Source of the DNA: SXXH01 sp041165735
GTDB lineage: Bacteria; Planctomycetota; UBA1135; GCA-002686595
DNA length: 61,263 nucleotides
Assembly (NCBI GenBank): GCA_046341775.1
Contig: JBKDQQ010000115.1
Location: 1 to 61,263 of the forward strand
Reading direction: 5' to 3'
The position numbers were made by a program, and so were the translations under genes. Within the stretch, counting starts at the first letter, position 1. The number at the start of each line of letters is the position of its first letter. This document shows positions 17,549 through 26,461 of the stretch, in pieces. The notes beneath the pieces were generated by a model that saw only the letters and a program-made list of their open reading frames with translations, searched no databases and was not told where the DNA came from.

Positions 17549-19210
17549 CTAGAGCACCTCGGGCGGTCGGTAGCGACCGTGGACGCGCTCGAGCTTGGCG
17601 CAGATCTCGCCCGTGGTCGCCTTGCGCTCCACGGCGGCCAGGATCGCGGGCATCAGGTTCTCCGAGCCGCGCGCAGTCTCCTCGACGACGCGCAGGGCGC
17701 CCTCGACCGCCGCCGCGTCGCGCGTGCGACGCAGTTCCTCGAGGTCCTTCAGCACCTGCGCGCGGCTCTCGTCGCTCGGACGGAAGATCTCGGGTCGCGA
17801 CTCCTCGACCTGGAAGCGGTTGACGCCCACCACGACCTTCGAGCCGTCCTCGACGCCGCGCGTCCATTCCATGGCGCTCTTGTGGATCTCGCGCTGCGTC
17901 CAGCCCTGCTCGATGGCCGCCACCGGACCGCCGCGGCGGTCGACCTCGGCCATGATGGCGCGGGCGCGCGACTCCAATTCCCCGGTCAAGGCCTCCACCA
18001 GCGGCGCGCCGCCGAGCGGGTCGACCACCTCGGTCACGCCGGACTCGAACCCCAGCACCTGCTGCGTGCGCAAGGCGAGGCGCGCCGAGCGTTCGGTCGG
18101 CAGCGAAAGCGCCTCGTCCATGCTGTTCGTGTGCAGCGACTGCGTGCCGCCGAGGATCGCCGCCAGGGCCTGCACCGCCACGCGCACGACGTTCGTCTCC
18201 GGCTGCTGCGAAGTGAGCATCGAACCCGCCGTCTGCGTGTGGAAGCGCAGCATCCAGCTCTTGTCGTCCTTGGCGCCGAACTCGTCCTTCATGATGCGCG
18301 CCCACATGCGGCGCGCCGCGCGGAACTTGGCGACCTCCTCGAACAGGTGGTTGTGCGCGTTGAAGAAGAACGAGAGTCGCGGCGCGAACTCGTCCACGGC
18401 GAGTCCGGCGTCGATGGCGGCGCGCGCGTAGGCGCGGCCATGGCCCAGCGTGAAGGCCAGCTCCTGCGCCGCGGTCGAGCCCGCTTCGCGGATGTGGTAG
18501 CCGCTGATCGAGATCGTGTTCCACTGCGGCACCTCCTTGGCGCACCACGCCATGAGGTCGGTGGTCAGGCGCATCGAAGGACCGGCGGGGAAGCGGTAGT
18601 TGCCGCGCGCCGCGTACTCCTTGAGGATGTCGTTCTGCACCGTGCCGCGCAGCTTCGACAGCGGCACGCCGCGCTTCCTCGCCACCGCGCAGTAGCACGC
18701 CAGGAGGATCGTCGCCGTGGCGTTGATCGTCATCGAGGTCGAGACCTCGTCGAGCGGCAGTCCGTCGAGCAGGCGCTCCATGTCCTCGACCGAATTGACC
18801 GGCACGCCCACGCGTCCGACCTCTCCGCGGCCGAGCGCCGAGTCCGAGTCGTGGCCGATCTGCGTCGGCAGGTCGAAGGCCGTGGAGAGTCCCGTCTGCC
18901 CCGACTCGAGCAGCATCTTGAAGCGCGCGTTCGTGTCGCGCGCCGAGCCGAAGCCCGCGTATTGGCGCATCGTCCACAGCTGCGCGCGGTACATCGTGGG
19001 CCGGATGCCGCGCGTGTACGGGTACTCGCCCGGCATGCCGCCGTCGGCCGCGTCGCCGTAGCACGGCTGGAGCTCGATCCCCGAGGCGGTGGCGAAGCGC
19101 GCCTGCCGCTCCGGGCTCTTCTTCAGCGACCTGGCCCAGGTCTCGGCGAGCCAGGCGTCGCGTCCGCGCGCCTTGGGCGCGCCCTCTCGTGCGATCTCTT
19201 GCGTGCTCAT
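17549..19210 (-). CDS. mutB: Methylmalonyl-CoA mutase large subunit, catalytic domain only
   Basis: 553 residues, covering only the substrate-binding TIM-barrel half of acyl-CoA mutases. The B12-binding domain (DxHxxG) is absent, so a separate small subunit must exist outside the window. TMYRAQLWTMRQYAGFG carries Tyr84, the position that is Tyr in methylmalonyl-CoA mutases and Phe in isobutyryl-CoA mutases, and GPSMRLTTDL supplies the Arg expected to hold the carboxylate. QTGLSTAFDLPTQIGHDSD and SISGYHIREAGST are also conserved. It makes succinyl-CoA from 2R-methylmalonyl-CoA. The ethylmalonyl- or isobutyryl-type alternatives are less likely. Confidence 0.88.
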   Translation of the reverse strand: MSTQEIAREGAPKARGRDAWLAETWARSLKKSPERQARFATASGIELQPCYGDAADGGMPGEYPYTRGIRPTMYRAQLWTMRQYAGFGSARDTNARFKMLLESGQTGLSTAFDLPTQIGHDSDSALGRGEVGRVGVPVNSVEDMERLLDGLPLDEVSTSMTINATATILLACYCAVARKRGVPLSKLRGTVQNDILKEYAARGNYRFPAGPSMRLTTDLMAWCAKEVPQWNTISISGYHIREAGSTAAQELAFTLGHGRAYARAAIDAGLAVDEFAPRLSFFFNAHNHLFEEVAKFRAARRMWARIMKDEFGAKDDKSWMLRFHTQTAGSMLTSQQPETNVVRVAVQALAAILGGTQSLHTNSMDEALSLPTERSARLALRTQQVLGFESGVTEVVDPLGGAPLVEALTGELESRARAIMAEVDRRGGPVAAIEQGWTQREIHKSAMEWTRGVEDGSKVVVGVNRFQVEESRPEIFRPSDESRAQVLKDLEELRRTRDAAAVEGALRVVEETARGSENLMPAILAAVERKATTGEICAKLERVHGRYRPPEVL

Positions 19211-19228
19211 TGGTCGTGGGCCGCGCCC

Positions 19229-20200
19229 TCACTCCTCGCGCGCCGCGGCGTGCGCTCGCAGGAATCCGAGCAGCTCCGCCATGTCGGCGGGCAGCGGCGA
19301 CTCGAAGACGAGCGGCGCGCCGCTCGTCGGGTGCGCGAACTCGAGGCGCGCGGCGTGCAGCGCGTGCCGGGCGAGGCGCGGCGAACCGGCGGGCAGCGGC
19401 ACGAGCGCGCGACCGCGCGGCCGGTAGACGTCGTCGCCGACCAGCGGCAACCCGGCGTGCGCCATGTGCACGCGCACCTGGTGCGTGCGGCCGGTCTTCG
19501 GACGCACCTCGATCCAGGTCGTCGCCGCGTGGCGTTCGAGCACCTGGTAGTAGGTCGAGGCCGCGCGCCCCGTGCCCGGCTCGACGACGCTGATCCGGTC
19601 GCGCGTCTTGCCGCCGCGGCCGAGCTCGGCCTCGATCCACTCGGAGTCGAAGCGCGCGACGCCATGGCACAAGGCCAGGTAGGTCTTGGCGACCTCGCGC
19701 TCCGCGAAGGCCTCCTTGAGGCGCTCGAGCACCGCGCCGGTGCGGGCCAGGACTAGCAGGCCCGAGGTGTCGCGGTCGAGGCGGTGCACCACGCCGGGCC
19801 GCCGCTCGCCGTCCTCGGACAAGCTCGGGAACGGCCCGTGGCTCGCCGCCAGCAGCTCGGCGACGCCCGGCTCTCCCGTCGGCGAGTTCGTGTGCGTCAG
19901 GAGGCCCGCGGGCTTGTCGACCACCAGCAGATGCTCGTCCTCGTGCAGGATGCGCAGCAGGCCCAGCGCCCCCGCGGGCGGTTCGACCCGCTCCTCGACC
20001 AGTTCGGCCTCGACCACGCCGGGTTCGAGGATCACGAGGCCGGGCTTGGTCACCACCGTCCCGGACAAGCGCACCTTGCCCCCCTTGATCAGGCCTTGGA
20101 CGCGCGTGCGCGACCAATCCGGCAGGCGCTCGCGCAGGACATGGTCCAGGCGGCGGTTCTTGGCGTCGGCGTCCAGTTCGATGCGCAGGGTGTCGGCCAC
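19229..20200 (-). CDS. RluA/RluD-family 23S rRNA pseudouridine synthase
   Basis: 323 residues. An S4-like RNA-binding domain at the N-terminus (LDHVLRERLPDWSRTRVQ, LIKGGKVRLSG) precedes the catalytic domain with HLLVVDKPAGLLTH, the active-site Asp in VVHRLDRDTSGLLVLAR, and RPKTGRTHQVRVHM. This order is that of RluD/RluC enzymes, which isomerise uridines in large-subunit rRNA. Start taken as GTG at 20200, where homology begins; a TATCCT box on the minus strand at 20214-20209 would make the transcript start within a few bases of it. 18 bp upstream of the mutase gene, so both may share one transcript. Confidence 0.88.
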   Translation of the reverse strand: MADTLRIELDADAKNRRLDHVLRERLPDWSRTRVQGLIKGGKVRLSGTVVTKPGLVILEPGVVEAELVEERVEPPAGALGLLRILHEDEHLLVVDKPAGLLTHTNSPTGEPGVAELLAASHGPFPSLSEDGERRPGVVHRLDRDTSGLLVLARTGAVLERLKEAFAEREVAKTYLALCHGVARFDSEWIEAELGRGGKTRDRISVVEPGTGRAASTYYQVLERHAATTWIEVRPKTGRTHQVRVHMAHAGLPLVGDDVYRPRGRALVPLPAGSPRLARHALHAARLEFAHPTSGAPLVFESPLPADMAELLGFLRAHAAAREE

Positions 20201-20314
20201 GACGCGCGAGGATAGCAGGCGGAGCTCGCCGTTCGAGCGCGGGGCGCCGGATGGAGCGCCGGCCGCCCATCCATCGCGTATGCTTCCCTTCGCGCGGACC
20301 AGCGGGTACACCGC

Positions 20315-21397
20315 ATGCGTGCGATGAACGACGATCCCTCCAGCGTCCATTCCGGCATCCCCGAAGCGGCCAGGCCTTCCGTGCTCGTCGTCGACGACGA
20401 ACGCGCGCTGGTCGAGGTGCTCGCCGCGGTCCTTTCGGCCCAGGGCTTCGACACCACCATCGCGACGAGCCTGCAGGACGCGACGCGGCTCCTGCAGTCG
20501 TTGCGCTTCGACGCGGTCGTCTCCGACGTGCTGTTCGACGGGCGCGAGGACGGCCTCGAGGTGCTGGGCGCGGCGCGCGAGCTGCAGCCGCAAGCCGTCG
20601 TGCTCATGATGACCGGCCGCGCCGAGATCCCGGCGGCGGTGGCGGCCATCAAGAAGGGCGCGGTCGACTACCTGCAGAAGCCGATCGACCCGGTGGTGCT
20701 CGGCGCCACGCTGTCGCGCGTGCTCGAGGAGCAGAAGATCGCCGCGCCGTCGCTGGGCTTCGCCGACCTCGCCGGCATCCTCACCTCGATGGTGGCGCAC
20801 ACGATCGAGCGCGTCGACCCCTACACCGCCGGGCACGGCGCGCGCACGCGCAAGTACTGCCGCATGCTGGCGCAGCGCCTCGGCCTCGACGACCGCGCGC
20901 GCGAACGCCTCGAACTCGCCGGCATCGCCCACGACTACGGCAAGATCTACCTCGACGACCTCGGCTTCCTGACGAAGAACGGCCCGCTGACCCCCGAGGA
21001 GTACGAGGAGGTCAAGAAGCACCCGCTGCTCGGCGCGCGCAAGCTCGGCACGCACCCGATGCTGAAGGAGGTCTGCCAGTTCGTCGCCGAGCACCACGAG
21101 CGCTGGGACGGCACCGGCTATCCGCGCCGCATCCGCGGCGAGGAGATCTCGCTGCCCGGCCGCATCCTGTGCGTGGTCGAGGTCTTCGACTCGCTCGCCA
21201 CGAAGCGTTCGTACAAGGAGGGCTGGGAACTGCCGAAGGTGCTCGACTTCTTCGCCGAGCAGCGCGGCAAGATGTTCGATCCCGCCGTGCTCGACCAGTT
21301 CCTCGCCCTGCTCGAGGAGCACGGGGACTCCTGGCTGAAGGCGCCCGCGGCTGCGCGCGCGGAAGCCGCGGCGAAGAAGGCCGCCGACCGAGGCTGA
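20315..21397 (+). CDS. Response regulator with HD-GYP (cyclic-di-GMP phosphodiesterase) output
   Basis: 360 residues. Residues 20-135 form a receiver domain: VLVVDDE, the phosphoacceptor Asp in VVSDVLFDG, MMTGRAE and the conserved Lys in DYLQKPID. Residues 150-340 are an HD-GYP domain with DPYTAGHGARTRKY, GIAHDYGKI, KKHPLLGA, and the signature EHHERWDGTGYP. HD-GYP domains hydrolyse cyclic di-GMP. One metal-ligand position, normally Asp in the motif R-I-x-x-V-x-D-x-x-D-A-L, is Glu (ILCVVEVFDSL). Control is presumably by a histidine kinase elsewhere. A TATGCT box at 20279-20284 precedes it. Relevant to the cyclic-di-GMP riboswitch-like element at 30606. Confidence 0.92.
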   Translation: MRAMNDDPSSVHSGIPEAARPSVLVVDDERALVEVLAAVLSAQGFDTTIATSLQDATRLLQSLRFDAVVSDVLFDGREDGLEVLGAARELQPQAVVLMMTGRAEIPAAVAAIKKGAVDYLQKPIDPVVLGATLSRVLEEQKIAAPSLGFADLAGILTSMVAHTIERVDPYTAGHGARTRKYCRMLAQRLGLDDRARERLELAGIAHDYGKIYLDDLGFLTKNGPLTPEEYEEVKKHPLLGARKLGTHPMLKEVCQFVAEHHERWDGTGYPRRIRGEEISLPGRILCVVEVFDSLATKRSYKEGWELPKVLDFFAEQRGKMFDPAVLDQFLALLEEHGDSWLKAPAAARAEAAAKKAADRG

Positions 21398-21578
21398 GGC
21401 CGCGCGCCCGGTCGCGCGGCCCGGACGACGGTTCCGCAAGGCCACTTCCCGGATGGAGCCGCGGATAGCTGCGATCCGCGCCGCCACTCGGGCGCGCACG
21501 GCGGCGAACGACTCCGCGGCCGGCGGAGCGGGGAGGTCCGGTGGCCTGCGGACGACGGACGCGCTCCCGCCGCCTGGT

Positions 21579-21608
21579 TTGCGCGACGCGTGCTCGTCCC
21601 ACTATCGT
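21579..21608 (+). promoter_or_regulatory. Candidate sigma-70-type promoter giving a leaderless mRNA
   Basis: TTGCGC (21579-21584), an 18-bp spacer and TATCGT (21603-21608). The expected transcription start falls at or next to the ATG at 21615. The -35 match is partial. Confidence 0.45.
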
Positions 21609-21614
21609 TCCAGC

Positions 21615-22706
21615 ATGCGCTTTCTACATGCCGTCGTGACTGTCTGCGCCGCCGCCGCCTGCACCTCCGCGCCCTCCCTCGACGAGCGCGAGGAGGACTG
21701 GATCGTGCTCGTCAAGAGCTGCCGCATCCCCGAGGAGTTCGACTGGTACGCGCGCTTCGCGCACCACCAGTGGATCGATGCGCGCGACAAGGACACGGGA
21801 CGATGGCGACGCATCGAGGTGCGCGCGCCCGGGATGCCAGGGAACGCACGGGAGATCGATGCCGTGGCGGCGCGCTCCGAACTGCGCTGGAACCGGACCG
21901 TCGCCACCCAGGCGGACCTGCGCGGCGAAGAGGCGCGCCGCGTGCTGCGCGAACTGGAGGCGGCGGTCGACCGCCGCGGTCCGCGCTACGCGGACGAGTA
22001 CCGCGCCTGGCCCGGTCCCAACAGCAACACCTTCATCCGCGAGTTGTGCGACGACATCGACGGACTAGGCGCCGTCCTCGACCACAACGCCGTCGGCAAG
22101 GACCATGACGGCTTCGCCAGTGCCGGACTCGCCACGTCGGAGACGGGCGTGCGCGGCGACCTCGGTCCCCTCGGGCTGACATTGGCGGCGCAGGAGGGAG
22201 TCAAGCTGCGACTGCTCGGCTTGGAGCTGGGCGTGCAGACGTGGCCGCCGGCGTTGCACCTGCCGGCGCTGCCGCCCCTGCCTTGGCCCGCCCGACCCGA
22301 CCATCCCGCCCGGCCGGACGCGCAGGCGATCATGACCATCGGCGACGCGGGCCTCGAGGTCCTCGAGCATGAAGGGACCCGCGACGAGGGCTGGTCGACG
22401 ACGTGGGTCCGCAACGACGCCTCGAGTTGGGTCCATGCCAGCTGCACGCTCGCACCGGACGGCGGCGAGTGGCGGGTGGAAGCCTGCTCCTGGGATGGCG
22501 AACGACGCGCGACGCACGCCGCGCGTCTTGCCAACTCCGCCGGCGCAGGCCACGAGGTGGTGCTCGTCGGCGCCGGCCTCGAAGTGCGCCTCTCCCTGAC
22601 GGTCCAGTCGCCCGGCATCGTGCGCGAGAGATTCGCCTGCCGGAGCGGCATCTGGATGCCGTCGTCGCCGACCGAGCAGGCCCCGCAGCCGAGCACGGCA
22701 CCCTGA
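21615..22706 (+). CDS. DUF3750-like lipoprotein
   Basis: 363 residues. The N-terminus (MRFLHAVVTVCAAAACTS) is a signal peptide with a plausible lipobox ending at Cys16. Around residues 45-160 are FAHHQWIDARDKDTGRWRRI and YRAWPGPNSNTFIRELCDDI; the latter is the pattern I know from DUF3750 proteins. The middle has Gly/Leu-rich sequence and a Pro-rich stretch (LPALPPLPWPARPDHPARP). The C-terminal 130 residues look like a separate beta domain. Function unknown; the family is usually outer-membrane or periplasm associated. Convergent with valS, 18 bp apart. Confidence 0.75.
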   Translation: MRFLHAVVTVCAAAACTSAPSLDEREEDWIVLVKSCRIPEEFDWYARFAHHQWIDARDKDTGRWRRIEVRAPGMPGNAREIDAVAARSELRWNRTVATQADLRGEEARRVLRELEAAVDRRGPRYADEYRAWPGPNSNTFIRELCDDIDGLGAVLDHNAVGKDHDGFASAGLATSETGVRGDLGPLGLTLAAQEGVKLRLLGLELGVQTWPPALHLPALPPLPWPARPDHPARPDAQAIMTIGDAGLEVLEHEGTRDEGWSTTWVRNDASSWVHASCTLAPDGGEWRVEACSWDGERRATHAARLANSAGAGHEVVLVGAGLEVRLSLTVQSPGIVRERFACRSGIWMPSSPTEQAPQPSTAP

Positions 22707-22724
22707 GCGGCGGCGGCCGCGGAC

Positions 22725-25403
22725 TCAGAAGCCCGCGGCGTTCTTCTCGAGCATGGCGAGTTCGGCCTGCATCTCGACGAGGCGCGCTCGCTCCTCGACC
22801 ACGACCTCGGGATCGGCGCGCTCGATGAACGCGGCGTTGGAGAGCTTGGCTTCGCAGGCCTTGATGCCCGCGCGCACCTTCTCGGCGCGGCGCACGAGCT
22901 GGTCCTTCAGCTTGGCGAGGTCGACCGCTTCGCCCAGCGGCACGACGACCTCCACCCCGCCCACCACCGACACGGCGGAGTTGCCCGGGCGCTGCACCGC
23001 GGCGAGCACGTCCATGGATTCGAGGTGGGCGAGCGCCTTGGCGACTCCGGCATGGCGGCCCAGGATCTCGCGGATCGCGGGCTTGTCGGCGGCGACGAGC
23101 GCGGGAAGCTTGGCGCGCTCGGCGAGACCAGCGAGATTGCGGATCTGGCGCACCGCGCCGACGAGGTCCTGCAGGACCTGCATCTCGCGCTCGGCATCGG
23201 CGTCGACGACGAGGTTCGCGCCGTCCGGCCAGCGATGGTTCATGAGCATCGGCGACTGGCGGCCGAGCGCCGCGTTCAGCGACCTCCAGAGCACCTCCGT
23301 CATGTAGGGCGTGAACGGATGGAGCAGCGCCAGCGCGTCCTCCAGCACGCGCACGAGCGTGCCGCGCGCCACCGCGCCCGAAGCCCCGGCGTCGCCGAAG
23401 CGCGACTTCACGATCTCGACGTACCAGTCGCAGAAGTCGTTCCACACGAAGCGGTACAGCGTCATCGCCGCGTCGTTCATGCGATACTCGTCGAGGGCCG
23501 CGGAGACCTCTGCTCGCGCCTGCACGAGGCGCGAGAGGATCCAGCGGTCCTCCATGGCGAGCGCGGCCTTGCCCGCGGCGGACACCGGGTCCAACCGCTC
23601 GCCGGCCAGGTTCAGCAGCACGAAGCGCGCGGCGTTCCAGACCTTGTTGCTGAAGCGGAAGCCCTGCTCGAAGCGGTCGGGCGACAGCTTCACGTCCTGG
23701 CCCTCCTTCGTCAGCAGCACCAGGCTGTAGCGCACGGCGTCGGCGCCGTACTTGTCGATCATCTCGATCGGATCGATGCCGTTGCCCGCGGACTTGCTCA
23801 TGCGGCGGCCCTTGCCGTCGAGCACCGTGGCGTGCACGTTGCACACGTCGAAGGCGCAGCGGCGCTCCCACGGCACGGCGTCGACGAACTCGTAGCCGGC
23901 CATGATCATGCGCGCCACCCACAGGTAGATGATCTCGCGCGCGGTCGAGAGGAACTGCGTCGGATAGAAGCGCAGCAGGTCCTCGGTCGTGTCCGGCCAA
24001 CCCAGCGTGGCGAAGGGCCACAGCCACGAACTCGCCCAGGTGTCGAGCACATCGGGGTCCTGGCGCACGATCGGCTTGCCGGTCGTCGGGTGCTTCGATC
24101 CGATCGCGAGGTCCTCGCGCGAGGCGACGGGCACGCCGTCCTCGTCGTACCACACGGGGATCTGGTGGCCCCACCACAGCTGGCGACTGATGCACCAGTC
24201 GTGCACGTTCTCGAGCCAGTCGAGGTAGACCTTGGTCCAGCGCTCGGGGCGGAAGCGCAAGGCGCCCGTCTTGACGGCTTCGATCGCCGGCTTGGCCAGC
24301 GGTTCCATCTTCACGAACCACTGCTCGGAGACGAGCGGCTCGATCACGCTCTTGGAGCGATCCGAGATGGCGACGTTGTGCGTGTAGTCGGCCACCTTGC
24401 CGAGCAGGCCGAGCTCGTCGAGCTTCTTCGCCACCGCTTCGCGCGCCTTCTCGCGCGGCATGCCCGCGTACTCGCCGGCCGCCGCGTTCAGGCGCCCGTC
24501 CTTCTCGTAGATGTGCACGAGCGGCAGCTTGAAGCGGTTGCCGCGCTCCCAGTCGGCAGGATCGTGCGCCGGCGTGACCTTGACGGCACCCGTGCCGAAG
24601 TCGGTCTCGACCTGCTCGTCGAGGATGACCGGGATCTCGCGCCCCACGAGCGGCAGCACCAGCGTCGCGCCGTGCAGGTGCTTCCAGCGCTCGTCCGCCG
24701 GGTTCACTGCCACCGCCGTGTCGCCGAACATCGTCTCGGGGCGCGTCGTCGCCACCACCACGAACTCGCCGTCCCTGCCCTTCACCGGGTAGCGCAGCTC
24801 GTAGAGCTTGTCCTTGCGCGTCTCGTAGTCGATCTCGTCGTCGGAGACCGCCGTCATCAGCACGCAGTCCCAGTTGACGATGCGCGCGCCGCGGTAGATC
24901 AGCCCCTTCTCCCACAGGCGCACGAAGCTCTCGCGCACCGCGCGCGACAGGTCCGCGTCCATCGTGAACTTGGTGCGCGACCAGTCGCACGACGCGCCGA
25001 GCCGCCGGTACTGCTGGAGGATGTAGGAGCCGTGCTCCTCCTTCCACTCCCACACCTTGCGGAGGAAGGCCTCGCGCCCGAGGTCCATGCGCGTGAGCTT
25101 CTTCTCCTCGTACAGCTTGCGCTCGACCACGGCCTGCGTGGCGATGCCCGCGTGGTCGGTGCCGGGCACCCACAAGGCCGTGAAGCCGCCCATGCGCTTG
25201 TGGCGGATGACGATGTCCTGGATCGTCCCGTTCAACGCATGGCCCATGTGCAGCACGCCGGTGACGTTCGGCGGCGGGATCATGATCGCGAAGGTGCGCT
25301 CGCCGTCCTTCCTCGGACCGGGAGCGAAGCCGCCGGAGGCCTCCCACTGGCGGTAGATGTCGCTCTCGAACTCGGCGGGCGCGTAGCGTGTGGACAGCTC
25401 CAT
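22725..25403 (-). CDS. valS: Valyl-tRNA synthetase
   Basis: 892 residues, normal ValS length. The class I HIGH motif is HMGH in PPPNVTGVLHMGHALNG, and the KMSKS motif appears as RRMSKSAGNGIDP. The editing domain (GTDHAGIATQ; DFGTGAVKVTPAHDP) and anticodon-binding region (MTLYRFVWNDFCDWYVE) are present. A C-terminal coiled coil (EKVRAGIKACEAKLSN) matches the ValS tRNA-binding arm. It charges tRNA-Val in the cytoplasm. No T-box leader was seen upstream. Monocistronic by context: its neighbour on the same strand begins 72 bp away. Confidence 0.97.
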   Translation of the reverse strand: MELSTRYAPAEFESDIYRQWEASGGFAPGPRKDGERTFAIMIPPPNVTGVLHMGHALNGTIQDIVIRHKRMGGFTALWVPGTDHAGIATQAVVERKLYEEKKLTRMDLGREAFLRKVWEWKEEHGSYILQQYRRLGASCDWSRTKFTMDADLSRAVRESFVRLWEKGLIYRGARIVNWDCVLMTAVSDDEIDYETRKDKLYELRYPVKGRDGEFVVVATTRPETMFGDTAVAVNPADERWKHLHGATLVLPLVGREIPVILDEQVETDFGTGAVKVTPAHDPADWERGNRFKLPLVHIYEKDGRLNAAAGEYAGMPREKAREAVAKKLDELGLLGKVADYTHNVAISDRSKSVIEPLVSEQWFVKMEPLAKPAIEAVKTGALRFRPERWTKVYLDWLENVHDWCISRQLWWGHQIPVWYDEDGVPVASREDLAIGSKHPTTGKPIVRQDPDVLDTWASSWLWPFATLGWPDTTEDLLRFYPTQFLSTAREIIYLWVARMIMAGYEFVDAVPWERRCAFDVCNVHATVLDGKGRRMSKSAGNGIDPIEMIDKYGADAVRYSLVLLTKEGQDVKLSPDRFEQGFRFSNKVWNAARFVLLNLAGERLDPVSAAGKAALAMEDRWILSRLVQARAEVSAALDEYRMNDAAMTLYRFVWNDFCDWYVEIVKSRFGDAGASGAVARGTLVRVLEDALALLHPFTPYMTEVLWRSLNAALGRQSPMLMNHRWPDGANLVVDADAEREMQVLQDLVGAVRQIRNLAGLAERAKLPALVAADKPAIREILGRHAGVAKALAHLESMDVLAAVQRPGNSAVSVVGGVEVVVPLGEAVDLAKLKDQLVRRAEKVRAGIKACEAKLSNAAFIERADPEVVVEERARLVEMQAELAMLEKNAAGF

Positions 25404-25474
25404 GGCGCGCCCACTTCAACCGTGGCCGCGCACGGGGTCAAGGCCGCGCGCCCGCGAAGGCGCGCCGATCCCCG

Positions 25475-26353
25475 TCAGCGCACCCGCGCCGCGGCGAGCC
25501 ACGGCAGGATCTCGACGGCGCGTCGCGCGTCGAGCGAGCAGTCCCGCGGTCGCTCGGGCATGCCCGCCTCGGCGCGCGTCGAGCGGTCGATCCGATCCGC
25601 GTCGATGCCGTGCGCCGCGAGCACGCGCTCGGCCAGCTCGACGCGCGACAGGCGCTCGGGCCCGGCCACGTGCAGCACGCCGGCCACGTCTTCGTCGACC
25701 AGCTCGACCAGCGCCCGCGCCGCGTCGGCCACGTCGAGCGGCGTGCGCCACTCGTCGCGGAAGAGCCGCGGCCTTTCCCCGCGCGAGAGCGCGCCGAGCA
25801 GGCTGTCGCCGGCGCCCAGGCCGCGACCGAAGGAGTCGCCGCACAACAGCGGCAGTCGCGCGACGAGCGCCCCTGGATGCGCGGCGAGCACCGCGCGCTC
25901 GCCCGCGGCCTTGGTCCCGCCGTACGCCGAGCAGGGCGCCGGAGGGTCCTCCGGGCGGAAGCCGCCCGGCGCGGGCGCATGGGCGCCGAAGACGAGGTCG
26001 GTCGAGACGTGCACCAGGCGCGCTCCGTGGCGCGCGCACAGCGCCGCGGCGCGAGCCGGAGCGAGTTCGTTCACCTCGCGCGCCTCGACCGGATCGCGCT
26101 CGCAAAGGTCGACGCGCGCCAGCGCCGCCGCCAGCACGACGGCGCGCGGGCGCAGCAGCAGCAGCACGCGCTCCAGCGCCGTGGCGTCGCGCAGGTCGAG
26201 CACGAGCTTCGTCGCGCGCTCGAGCCCGGCCGCCTCGGGCACTGCGTGCGGCCTGCGCGCCGCCAGCACGGCCGATTGGCGCGCATCCCGCAGCGTGCGC
26301 GCCAGCGCCACGCCGAGGAATCCCGTCGAGCCGATCACCAGCACCGGTCGCAT
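25475..26353 (-). CDS. RmlD-like NAD(P)-dependent sugar reductase/epimerase
   Basis: 292 residues of the extended short-chain dehydrogenase fold. The Rossmann motif is VIGSTGFLGVALA at the N-terminus; the catalytic Tyr-x-x-x-Lys is AYGGTKAAGERAV, preceded by LVHVSTDLVFG as in dTDP-4-dehydrorhamnose reductase. GVLHVAGPERLSRVELAERV is typical of the RmlD C-terminal region. It likely acts on a nucleotide sugar for envelope glycan; other rml genes are not in the window, so the exact substrate is open. ATG at 26353 preferred; an in-frame GTG lies at 26359. A TACCTT box on the minus strand at 26365-26360 would make the ATG transcript leaderless. Confidence 0.8.
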   Translation of the reverse strand: MRPVLVIGSTGFLGVALARTLRDARQSAVLAARRPHAVPEAAGLERATKLVLDLRDATALERVLLLLRPRAVVLAAALARVDLCERDPVEAREVNELAPARAAALCARHGARLVHVSTDLVFGAHAPAPGGFRPEDPPAPCSAYGGTKAAGERAVLAAHPGALVARLPLLCGDSFGRGLGAGDSLLGALSRGERPRLFRDEWRTPLDVADAARALVELVDEDVAGVLHVAGPERLSRVELAERVLAAHGIDADRIDRSTRAEAGMPERPRDCSLDARRAVEILPWLAAARVR

Positions 26354-26461
26354 GCCCACAAGGTAGCCGAAGCGCGCCGCCCCGGCCCGACCGCGCGCCG
26401 CTGGCTCCGCCGCGCATGGACTCGGACGGCGCCTGGTCTACGCTGTGGACGCGCCACCCCC

